In this document: positions 1-11,266 of the stretch, one piece after another
Layout: every line of letters begins with the position of its first letter
Numbering within the stretch: the stretch's first letter is position 1
DNA from: Seonamhaeicola sp. ML3
GTDB lineage: Bacteria > Bacteroidota > Bacteroidia > Flavobacteriales > Flavobacteriaceae
Length of the DNA stretch: 64,000 nt
Reading direction: 5' to 3'
Assembly (NCBI RefSeq): GCF_023273855.1
Contig: NZ_CP096884.1
Coordinates: 620,001-684,000, forward strand
Notes under the pieces: generated by a model
Told to the model about the DNA's origin: nothing
Databases searched by the model: none
Seen by the model: only the letters and a program-made list of their open reading frames with translations
Translations under genes and position numbers: made by a program

Positions 1-1002
1 AGATAGTGTAGTGGCATCTTCGTATATCGTATTGACACTGCTGTATAGGTCATTTGTAAAATCACTGGTTTTTTGAAAGGTATAATCTGCACCTAGAAAC
101 CAAACTCTAGGTCTTCCTATACCTAAACCAAACGACATCTTAGAAGGCATAACCAAATCTGTCTCTAAAAGCCCAGCAGATTCTAAATCCACATCGATAT
201 TTTCACTAACAAATTCTTGTCCTGTACTACCAACAGTGGTTATTGTTGCAATAGACCGTTGGTTTTTTGATGTTAAGTCGCTTTCTGGAGTATAAGTGGT
301 AGTTGCTTTAAGCTCCAAATTATCGGTAAGCATAGTGCTATAATATAAGCCTAGATTAAAATTCAATCCACTTAAATCAGAACGATTACTTTCTCTAGAC
401 TGTAATTGCAAACGAACACCGTCATCATAGACATATTCTACAATACTGTTCTGAATATTACCAAAATTATAATGTGCATCTACACCAAAACTAAGCCCTT
501 TAGCTATACGATAACCCAAACCTAAAAAAGCCTTGTTAACGCCTCCTTCTCCACGAAATCTATTCTCTATATCACCTGCTGTGTTTAACGATTCTAATTT
601 ATATCCTACTGAGGTATAAGGAAGTAATCCTAAAGCAAAACCAAACTTACCCATTGGTATAGATAAAGCCAGATAATCGAATGTTGTTGCACTTGATGTA
701 GCACTCCCAGTCTGAGTGTCTAAGTTTGTATTAACATAACTACCGCCAACGGTAAACTTTACAGGTCTACTCTCGTTATTCCAATCACTTATGTTTTCAG
801 TGGCATAAGAGGCAGGGTTACGAAGGTTTACATGAATACTATCAATGTAAACACCTATTCCTCCCATACTCCTATTTTCTACTGTTCCTTTGAACTTAAG
901 GCTACCTATACCATAAAAAGAATAAGGTGAAGCTGTCCCTTCTTGTGCATAACTTGTTACAGCTATCAACGCAATAAAAACTACTACAAGTTTTTTTATC
1001 AT
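1..1002 (-). CDS. FadL-like outer membrane beta-barrel protein (C-terminus cut by window edge)
   Basis: The reading frame runs without a stop from an ATG at 1000-1002 to base 1, giving 334 residues; the C-terminus lies outside. A signal peptide of about 19 residues ends in SYA before QEG. The mature start (SPYSFYGIG, then RSMGGIGVY and NPASYA) and the alternating strands rich in Gly, Tyr and Asn resemble the OmpP1/FadL long-chain fatty acid transporter superfamily, which forms outer membrane barrels. Its ATG overlaps the coaX stop codon (ATGA), so the two genes are translationally coupled in one minus-strand operon. The substrate cannot be told from sequence. The barrel assignment is fairly safe; the FadL label is by resemblance. 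Confidence 0.7.
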   Translation of the reverse strand, partial: MIKKLVVVFIALIAVTSYAQEGTASPYSFYGIGSLKFKGTVENRSMGGIGVYIDSIHVNLRNPASYATENISDWNNESRPVKFTVGGSYVNTNLDTQTGSATSSATTFDYLALSIPMGKFGFALGLLPYTSVGYKLESLNTAGDIENRFRGEGGVNKAFLGLGYRIAKGLSFGVDAHYNFGNIQNSIVEYVYDDGVRLQLQSRESNRSDLSGLNFNLGLYYSTMLTDNLELKATTTYTPESDLTSKNQRSIATITTVGSTGQEFVSENIDVDLESAGLLETDLVMPSKMSFGLGIGRPRVWFLGADYTFQKTSDFTNDLYSSVNTIYEDATTLS

Positions 1003-1730
1003 TCGTTTGAATTAAATTGTAATAAAAAATTCAGACCCTCTAAAAGAAAATTTGAATTGGCAAATATGCTACTTTTTAATTGTTTAGACAAGAAATTAGC
1101 ATCGCCGCCTGTTAAAATAACTGTTAAATGAGGATATTTGATTTTATACTCCGTTATTACCCCATCAATTTCTTTCACGAGTCCGTTCACTACACCAGAG
1201 TGGATTGATTCATTCGTTGAATTTCCAGTTATATTCTCAGGTAGTTTCAAATCCAACAACGGTAAATTTGCAGTTAAATTATTTAATGACCTATATCTTG
1301 TGCTTAATCCCGGTGAAATAGCACCACCAATGTACTCATTACTTGAATTGATAAAATCATAGGTAACACAGGTTCCTGCATCGATGATGAGCACATCATC
1401 ATTAGGAAATTGATTTACTGAAGCTGAAACGAGAGCTATACGATCTACCCCTAGCGTACTGGGTGTTTTGTATTTGTTTTCAAACGGTAGCTTCGTTTTG
1501 GAATTTAAAATCATCAGATTTACCAATTCGGTTATCTTAGATATCACTTTATCATCAAATCCACCTACAGAAGACATTATAGCACCTGTTATTGATTTAT
1601 AACGCTCAACTAACATACAAATCTGTTCAAATAAGTTATCCTGACTTGTGGTTAAACGTTCTTCTAGGTGGCTACCATTGTAAACAGCTAACTTCACCCT
1701 GGTGTTTCCAACATCAATAATTAGTTTCAT
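999..1730 (-). CDS. coaX: Type III pantothenate kinase
   Basis: This is a 243-residue ASKHA-fold kinase catalysing the first step of coenzyme A synthesis (pantothenate to 4'-phosphopantothenate) in the cytoplasm. The N-terminal phosphate motif DVGNTRVK, a central GVDR, the IDAGTCVTYD segment and GGAISPG are all hallmarks of CoaX. The frame stays open 12 codons further upstream, but MKLIIDVGNT is the family's usual N-terminus, so the ATG at 1728-1730 was chosen. The stop codon overlaps the start of the downstream outer membrane protein gene by 4 nt. Confidence 0.95.
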   Translation of the reverse strand: MKLIIDVGNTRVKLAVYNGSHLEERLTTSQDNLFEQICMLVERYKSITGAIMSSVGGFDDKVISKITELVNLMILNSKTKLPFENKYKTPSTLGVDRIALVSASVNQFPNDDVLIIDAGTCVTYDFINSSNEYIGGAISPGLSTRYRSLNNLTANLPLLDLKLPENITGNSTNESIHSGVVNGLVKEIDGVITEYKIKYPHLTVILTGGDANFLSKQLKSSIFANSNFLLEGLNFLLQFNSNE

Positions 1731-1856
1731 ATGTTTTGTTATGAAAGCGGTAAAAATACAAAACACTGAAAACTATACTCTTAATGAAATTATAATATTG
1801 AGTTTAAATAAACAGAAGAAATTTAAATAATTAAAAGGCATATTTTTTAGTTTTTA

Positions 1857-1888
1857 TTTTGTGAAATGTAAATTAGAACATATATTTG
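1857..1888 (+). promoter_or_regulatory. Promoter of tRNA-Phe
   Basis: TTG (1859-1861) and TATATTTG (1881-1888) are separated by 19 nt, matching the Bacteroidota primary sigma factor consensus TTTG-N19-21-TAnnTTTG. The bases after the -7 box, CATCCGC, closely match those after both rRNA promoters (CACCCGC). Confidence 0.8.
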
Positions 1889-1904
1889 CATCCGCATTTA
1901 GCGA

Positions 1905-1977
1905 GGTACCTTAGCTCAGTTGGTAGAGCAAAGGACTGAAAATCCTTGTGTCCCTGGTTCGATTCCTGGAGGTACCA
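1905..1977 (+). tRNA. tRNA-Phe (GAA)
   Basis: This is a complete 73-nt cloverleaf. The acceptor arms GGTACCT and AGGTACC pair, the D-arm TTAGCTCAGTTGGTAGAGC is present, the anticodon loop is CTGAAAA with anticodon GAA, and the T-arm contains GGTTCGATTCC. The discriminator is A, and CCA is not encoded. It is a single-gene transcription unit with its own promoter and terminator. Confidence 0.97.
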
Positions 1978-1980
1978 CAA

Positions 1981-2017
1981 AAAAATCCCGAAACTTTATT
2001 GTTTACGGGATTTTTTG
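1981..2017 (+). terminator. Intrinsic terminator of tRNA-Phe
   Basis: AAATCCCG pairs with CGGGATTT across an AT-rich loop, extended by partial AAAC/GTTT pairing, and the stem runs into TTTTTT. It begins 4 nt after the tRNA discriminator base. Confidence 0.8.
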
Positions 2018-2292
2018 TTTCTGTACGCTTTACATTTATTAATTTAACGCTTATTAAAAGCGTTATGCAACCTCTTTCCTTTCTATTACTAATATTTTGT
2101 TAAGGACTTAAAGCAGATAAATCAATTTATAAATACTGAATTTTATATGATAAAGATTATTAATGAAATACTATTCTATTAATACACAGACTTTTTAAAA
2201 ACCCTAAAACTATATTGATGAAAAATCAGGAGTATTATTCTAATTAGAAAGGCCTTTTAAGTAATACGTATCTAGACCCTCTCAATTTTGGC
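2018..2292. other. Intergenic spacer without a recognisable gene
   Basis: No coding frame or RNA gene was recognised between the two convergent terminators. One short hairpin, TAACGCTT/AAGCGTTA with a 5-nt loop, lies at 2045-2065; it lacks a T-tract and its role is unknown. Confidence 0.5.
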
Positions 2293-2329
2293 AAAAAAAA
2301 AGACCCTTCATGTAAAAATGAAGGGTCTT
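2293..2329 (-). terminator. Intrinsic terminator of the rRNA operon
   Basis: On the minus strand GACCCTTCAT pairs with ATGAAGGGTC around a 6-nt A/T loop and is followed by a run of nine T. It lies about 5 nt past the 5S 3' end. Confidence 0.9.
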
Positions 2330-2333
2330 CAAG

Positions 2334-2440
<107 letters not shown>

Positions 2441-2485
2441 AGTTTTAAGTTAGAAGTCTAAAGGGATTGGGCATTAGTAACAAGT

Positions 2486-2520
2486 GACTTTTGCCTTTTC
2501 ACTTTTGACTTTTAACTGCA
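2486..2520. repeat. Degenerate heptamer repeat, 5S-23S spacer
   Basis: Five 7-nt units lie in strict register: GACTTTT, GCCTTTT, CACTTTT, GACTTTT and AACTGCA. It belongs to a family of period-7 repeats seen in several spacers of this window. Confidence 0.75.
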
Positions 2521-2596
2521 AGCTACGCTTGCAAATATCTTAACATATTGAAAAAATTACATGAACTTGTGTTTTGTACTCTAAAAAGAACAGGCG

Positions 2597-5417
<2,821 letters not shown>

Positions 5418-5570
5418 TTTTTGTCTTTTTAATGAGTTACTAATAATTGCTCGTTACAATTATTCTAGTTTTATTAAATATTTCTATCTAATTAAATTTC
5501 ATGTATCTTTTTTCAATATGTCAATGAACGTTTCAATTAACAACTATTAATTAATAATTGTTAATCATCC

Positions 5571-5645
<75 letters not shown>

Positions 5646-5658
5646 TTGTTTGAGCCGG

Positions 5659-5717
5659 CAGTCCTCAGTCCTCAGTATTCAGCTACTGTGTACTGCTTAC
5701 TGCGTACTGCAAAACTG
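5659..5717. repeat. Degenerate heptamer repeat, tRNA-Ala to tRNA-Ile spacer
   Basis: Units CAGTCCT, CAGTCCT and CAGTATT are followed by CTACTGT, GTACTGC, TTACTGC, GTACTGC and AAAACTG. The second half reads as CAGTNNN on the other strand, so the array is partly inverted. The 7-nt step is kept within each half. Confidence 0.75.
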
Positions 5718-5777
5718 GTTGCCCAACTTCTAGAATTTCCTTTCAGTATTTAATGAACTTTTTAAAAGCTACAAGTA

Positions 5778-5798
5778 AACTTTTAACTTTTAACTCGC
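5778..5798. repeat. Short heptamer repeat
   Basis: Three 7-nt units, AACTTTT, AACTTTT and AACTCGC, lie just before the tRNA-Ile 3' end. It is short enough to be chance on its own, but it fits the pattern of the neighbouring arrays. Confidence 0.5.
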
Positions 5799-5816
5799 AA
5801 GCTCCAGCTTGCTCAG

Positions 5817-5890
5817 TAGTCTCAGGCAGACTCGAACTGCCGACCTCTACATTATCAGTGTAGCGCTCTAACCAGCTGAGCTATGAGACT
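5817..5890 (-). tRNA. tRNA-Ile (GAT)
   Basis: This is a 74-nt cloverleaf with acceptor AGTCTCA/TGAGACT, anticodon loop CTGATAA (anticodon GAT), T-arm GGCAGTTCGAGTCTGCC and discriminator A. It is the first spacer tRNA after 16S. Confidence 0.97.
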
Positions 5891-5897
5891 TTGTTTA

Positions 5898-5946
5898 GTC
5901 GTTAGCACTTAGCCGTTAGCTTTTAGCTTATGACTAACAACTAATG
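5898..5946. repeat. Degenerate heptamer repeat, 16S to tRNA-Ile spacer
   Basis: Seven 7-nt units lie in register: GTCGTTA, GCACTTA, GCCGTTA, GCTTTTA, GCTTATG, ACTAACA and ACTAATG. The consensus in the first part is GCNNTTA. Confidence 0.7.
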
Positions 5947-6035
5947 CCTTGTGACCAATATATTTTGAAAATTGACAGCAAAAGAACAGACTATCCTTTA
6001 AACTTAAAACTTTAACCTACCGTCGTCTTTCTCTA

Positions 6036-7556
<1,521 letters not shown>

Positions 7557-7737
7557 TAAATTTTTAGGTCTTTTGTTGACCTGTCTTAATTAACGAACAG
7601 TAGAATTTCAAGGTTCTCAAAATGGTCTATTCTCTTGTTCGAAACAACTCCGAAAAGTTGCTTCTTACGCTGTCAATTTCAATATGTCTATGAACTCTTT
7701 TTATCTTTACTAAACTCGCTTCCTCGTTTAGCGGGTG

Positions 7738-7768
7738 CAAATATAAAACCCTTTTTTTTACTCCACAA
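7738..7768 (-). promoter_or_regulatory. rRNA operon promoter P1 (proximal)
   Basis: On the minus strand the -7 box TATATTTG (7738-7745) and TTG (7766-7768) are 20 nt apart. It is followed by CACCCGC. Transcription should start near 7731, giving a leader of about 175 nt before 16S. Confidence 0.8.
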
Positions 7769-7875
7769 TACTTTTTGATATTTTTTTTGAAAAAAGTTTT
7801 TTTCTGCTTTTTTCCCTATACAATATCCCTGTGAACGTTCGCACTCCCGGGATAGCTACCCCGTTTTTGCGGGTG

Positions 7876-7905
7876 CAAACATACGACCCTTTTCCGTTTC
7901 CGCAA
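7876..7905 (-). promoter_or_regulatory. rRNA operon promoter P2 (distal)
   Basis: On the minus strand the -7 box TATGTTTG (7876-7883) and TTG (7903-7905) are 19 nt apart, followed by CACCCGC as in P1. P1 and P2 are also alike around the -7 box (GGGT upstream, TTTGCACCCGC downstream), suggesting a local duplication. Confidence 0.75.
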
Positions 7906-8200
7906 GAACTTTTTCAATCTTTTTTCAATCTTTTTTGAACCACCTTTTTTAGCCCCTTAGAACCAAGTGGTTACAAAACAAAAAAAATACACAAAAATAT
8001 ATACCTGGGACAAATCGGAAATTACAAGGTACGGAAAATTTCTTAAAACCAAGACTCAAGACTCAAGACTCAAGACTCAAGACTCAAGACCCAAGACCCA
8101 AGACCCAAGACCCAATGAACAATTAATGATGAACAAGGACTAACATCTTATGCCTTTTACCTTGACCAATGGAATCTGAGATTAGGGAATAGACAACTAA
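7906..8200. other. Spacer upstream of the rRNA promoters
   Basis: No gene is visible between promoter P2 and the stop codon of the putative porin, about 300 nt. It holds two direct copies of TTTTTCAATCTTTT-like sequence just upstream of P2 and the 9-unit heptamer array at 8051-8113. No clear terminator was found after the porin gene. Confidence 0.5.
8051..8113. repeat. Heptamer tandem array, nine units
   Basis: Five exact copies of AAGACTC are followed by four exact copies of AAGACCC. It is the most regular of the period-7 arrays in this window and looks recently expanded. Confidence 0.95.
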
Positions 8201-10231
8201 CTACAAAAAGAAATTCCAAACAACACCAAAACGAACTGTAAAGTCTCGGTAAGGGTTATTAGGGGCCGAAAAATAATCGTAACCTGTAAATGATGAATTG
8301 AAGTGCTCGGCTTTTAAGAATAACCTTGTCTGCCTAATTTTCGCATTAATAAAGAAATCCAACCTAGGAAACCCTCCAAACTTTTCTGTATTTTGAACAT
8401 AAAACTCTGCTAACAATGGGTTATAAGCATTCATATTATACTCAGTGAAATAATTTAAGGTTACTCCTGTTTGGAGAAACAATGCTTTCCTAAACATTTC
8501 ACTGGAAAAATAAAATGTATTTCTTGTTATGAGTTCAGGTACGTTTAAAGAATTGTTTTCGTCCTGTACGTTTTGATATAATACCGTATTATTTAGGGCA
8601 AACTTACCTAATTTTATTTCGTTCTCTAACTTAACCTTTAAATAGGTTATTGTAATACTATTTTGAAACGGCCTTATTTCTTGTGAAGATTCGGTGCCTT
8701 CAATATTCTTAAAATACACATAGTCTGTTATAGTATTTAAATCGACAGTAATATTCGCTAGGTTTTTATATTGTGCATTAAAAGACAACTCTTGGGACTC
8801 TATATTATTGAATCCATTTTGCCAATTATAGTTTTTATAATCACTTTGATACAATAGGGTATTGTAATTTGGTGCTCTTGAACTATGACGCAGTGAAGCC
8901 GATGCGGCTATGTCTTCTTTTAGATTAAAAGATACTTTACCCGCAATATAATTCCCTTCAAAATCCCCTGCAATGTTGAGCCCAAATTTACCATTCAACA
9001 GAAATCCTTTGTACTTTTTATTATATACACCTTCAACGGCATATATATTCCCTTTTAAACGGTTTGTTATGGTTGAATTATCAAGAACAACTATTTTATC
9101 GTATCCATAATTGTAATTGTTATTGGTTATACCAAAATGCAAGTCTCCTAAAACATCATTACTATAATTAAGATAGACTTTATTGTAGAAGTTTTCTAAA
9201 GTACTCCTGTCTCTTATATTAGAATTCACAAAAGATTCTCCAAAAAAACGTGTAAGACTAGAGGTTTGCTCATACTGAAAGTATTTATCCTCGAAGGACA
9301 TTACATGACCTATTTTAATTTCATTTTTATTTAGAGAGTCTTGCTTTATGATTGTATAGTCGTGTTCCAAGTGCACACGTTTTCCCAATAGTATACTCTC
9401 TGCGTTCTCAAAATTCACTTCTAAAATCGACCTATCTAAAAACTCGTCTTCGCCACCAATAAAATTAGCTACACTCACATCATCTAAACCACCATTTTCC
9501 TGATTGAGTAAATCCTGAGTTACAATATGCCCACGAGCGTTATACCTCTTATTTTTTGTCTGGTAGTTTGAAGTAAACCTAAAATTACCCGTACTCGTAA
9601 GCACATGTTGATACCTACCCAAAGACCGCAAGCCTTTATATGCTATCGAAAAGTTAAACTGAGGTGAAGTGTTTATGGTAATGAAAGAATCTACTAACTG
9701 GCCTTGCTCGAAAGCTGTTCTGTAGAATAACTCTGTTAATGGTGTTGGGACCCTGTAATAGTTTATGTCTTCTACCTCCCAGTAATTGAAATGTCTGGCC
9801 TGTGCACCAAAGTTTGGCATCAAGCTCGTATCACCAAAACTATAAGTAAGACTGTTGTAGGTCTGACCTAAATTAGCAAAAGGCAGCAATCCAAAATTGT
9901 CACGTCTTAAATAGTTAAACTTATAATCTTTTTGAATGGTTAGAGTCGTGTCTACGTAAGTGGTATCTCGCTCTGCTGTGATTATAAGATAATCCTTTAT
10001 CCCGACCACTTCCTCTTCAGGTTCAACATCAACGGGTTCTTTTTTTAGCTTACGCTTCTTGGACAGTTTTTGTAAAATGGTATCTTGATCTTTTGGGGCA
10101 ACAACCTCTTTATTTTCAACAGGCTCTTGGGCACTAAGAACACATACTCCAAATAAAAAGAAAAGCCCAATAGACATTCTCACTTTACTAACAAGAGCTT
10201 CAACATTTCTTTTAAAATGTGTATTCAACAT
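8201..10231 (-). CDS. Putative porin (Porin_10-like outer membrane protein)
   Basis: This is a 676-residue protein with an N-terminal signal segment (SIGLFFLFGVCVLSAQ), a charged linker rich in Lys, Glu and Pro (about residues 30-75), then a long run of alternating aromatic/polar strands ending in a Phe-rich C-terminus (RFGVVWNFFL), as expected for an outer membrane barrel. Flavobacteria commonly carry a 'putative porin' gene divergent from rnhB, as here. The open frame extends upstream to a TTG at 10307-10309, but a good -7 box (TACTTTTG, 10276-10283) lies inside that extension. The ATG at 10229-10231 was therefore chosen; a further ATG at 10175-10177 is possible. Its substrate is unknown. 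Confidence 0.75.
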   Translation of the reverse strand: MLNTHFKRNVEALVSKVRMSIGLFFLFGVCVLSAQEPVENKEVVAPKDQDTILQKLSKKRKLKKEPVDVEPEEEVVGIKDYLIITAERDTTYVDTTLTIQKDYKFNYLRRDNFGLLPFANLGQTYNSLTYSFGDTSLMPNFGAQARHFNYWEVEDINYYRVPTPLTELFYRTAFEQGQLVDSFITINTSPQFNFSIAYKGLRSLGRYQHVLTSTGNFRFTSNYQTKNKRYNARGHIVTQDLLNQENGGLDDVSVANFIGGEDEFLDRSILEVNFENAESILLGKRVHLEHDYTIIKQDSLNKNEIKIGHVMSFEDKYFQYEQTSSLTRFFGESFVNSNIRDRSTLENFYNKVYLNYSNDVLGDLHFGITNNNYNYGYDKIVVLDNSTITNRLKGNIYAVEGVYNKKYKGFLLNGKFGLNIAGDFEGNYIAGKVSFNLKEDIAASASLRHSSRAPNYNTLLYQSDYKNYNWQNGFNNIESQELSFNAQYKNLANITVDLNTITDYVYFKNIEGTESSQEIRPFQNSITITYLKVKLENEIKLGKFALNNTVLYQNVQDENNSLNVPELITRNTFYFSSEMFRKALFLQTGVTLNYFTEYNMNAYNPLLAEFYVQNTEKFGGFPRLDFFINAKIRQTRLFLKAEHFNSSFTGYDYFSAPNNPYRDFTVRFGVVWNFFL

Positions 10232-10275
10232 ATAATAATGAAGAAAAAAATTGATTAATTCTTTTATTTTGGCAA

Positions 10276-10283
10276 CAAAAGTA
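10276..10283 (-). promoter_or_regulatory. -7 box of the putative porin gene
   Basis: TACTTTTG on the minus strand matches TAnnTTTG. Transcription would start near 10269, which rules out the upstream TTG start. The -33 element is weak (a TTG 23 nt upstream). Confidence 0.5.
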
Positions 10284-10320
10284 GTTATTTGAACGGAAAG
10301 AGTGCTCAATTATTTTAAAT

Positions 10321-10390
10321 AAAGAAAGCCAGCGTTTACCACTGGCTTTCTTTCTAAATATTAAACAAGAATATTTACTTTGAGTTAGTC
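10321..10390 (-). ncRNA. Candidate small RNA of about 70 nt
   Basis: A strong promoter (10396-10427) points at this interval on the minus strand, and it ends in a perfect 12-bp hairpin (AAAGAAAGCCAG / CTGGCTTTCTTT, 9-nt loop, 10321-10353) with a T-rich tail. No protein gene lies between. It sits in the divergent region between the putative porin and rnhB, where a terminator would serve neither gene. It could be an sRNA or the shell of a lost tRNA unit, since its promoter resembles stable-RNA promoters here. No homology to a known family was recognised. Confidence 0.45.
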
Positions 10391-10395
10391 GAGTG

Positions 10396-10427
10396 CAAAC
10401 ATCTAATAATTAAACTGAAAAAACAAA
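10396..10427 (-). promoter_or_regulatory. Promoter of the candidate small RNA
   Basis: On the minus strand TTTG (10424-10427) lies 20 nt from GATGTTTG (10396-10403). The bases after it, CACTCGACTAAC, resemble rRNA P1 (CACCCGCTAAAC). The only departure from the -7 consensus is G for T at the first position. Confidence 0.55.
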
Positions 10428-10610
10428 AAAACAACTAAAAAACACCTTAAAACCTGCCAAAAATCAGGTTTTGAAATTATTATATCCACAACCAAACATC
10501 TATTTCTTAAAGTATTATTCAAAAAAAATCATCAAAATACTAAATTTCGTAATAATTATTAAACAAAACGTAAAAACCTATGTATGCATAATAATTCTGT
10601 CAATTAATTA

Positions 10611-10618
10611 TAGATTTG
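10611..10618 (+). promoter_or_regulatory. -7 box of rnhB
   Basis: TAGATTTG matches TAnnTTTG exactly and lies 17 nt before the rnhB ATG. The -33 element is poor. The transcript leader would be only about 10 nt. Confidence 0.5.
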
Positions 10619-10635
10619 ATAAATTTTAACATAAA

Positions 10636-11235
10636 ATGCTAAAAATAAACTTTTCTGGGTTTGAACTAGAATGTGGTACAGATGAAGCAGGAAGAGGCTG
10701 TCTTGCCGGCCCTGTAACTGCTGCTTCAGTAATACTTCCAAAAGACTTTCAAAATGATTTACTCAACGATTCTAAACAATTAAGTGAAAAGAAGAGGCTT
10801 TTATTGAAAACTGTTGTTGAGAAAGCAGCACTTAATCACAGTGTGGCTCATGTGTTTGAAAAGAAAATAGATGAAATTAATATTTTAAATGCTTCTATTT
10901 TGGCCATGCACAACGCTATAGATCTGCTACCCACTGTACCAGAATTTATTATTGTAGATGGTAACAAGTTTAAGCCTTACAAAGATATTCCGCATGAAAC
11001 TATTATAAAGGGTGATGGTAAATACTTAAGTATTGCTGCAGCATCCATTCTCGCTAAAACGCACAGGGATTTGTATATGAACAAAATCCATGAAGAATTC
11101 CCTATGTACAATTGGAAACAGAACAAAGGCTATCCTACCAAAGAACACCGAGAAGCCATCAAAAAATATGGTGTTACCAAATACCACAGAAAGTCCTTTA
11201 GATTATTACCCGAACAATTAAAATTAGATTTATAA
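10636..11235 (+). CDS. rnhB: Ribonuclease HII
   Basis: This 199-residue enzyme removes ribonucleotides from RNA/DNA hybrids in the cytoplasm. The family signature DEAGRG is at residues 16-21, and the acidic active-site set D16, E17, D108 (IIVDGN) and D145 (KTHRD) is complete. Length is normal for the family. The gene is followed after 31 nt by a conserved flavobacterial lipoprotein gene, probably cotranscribed. Confidence 0.97.
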   Translation: MLKINFSGFELECGTDEAGRGCLAGPVTAASVILPKDFQNDLLNDSKQLSEKKRLLLKTVVEKAALNHSVAHVFEKKIDEINILNASILAMHNAIDLLPTVPEFIIVDGNKFKPYKDIPHETIIKGDGKYLSIAAASILAKTHRDLYMNKIHEEFPMYNWKQNKGYPTKEHREAIKKYGVTKYHRKSFRLLPEQLKLDL

Positions 11236-11266
11236 GTTTTTATATTTACGGAAAATTAATCAATTA

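Noticed and set aside
10229-10309. Upstream TTG start for the putative porin
   Set aside because: The -7 box at 10276-10283 lies inside this extension, so the codons would not be transcribed.
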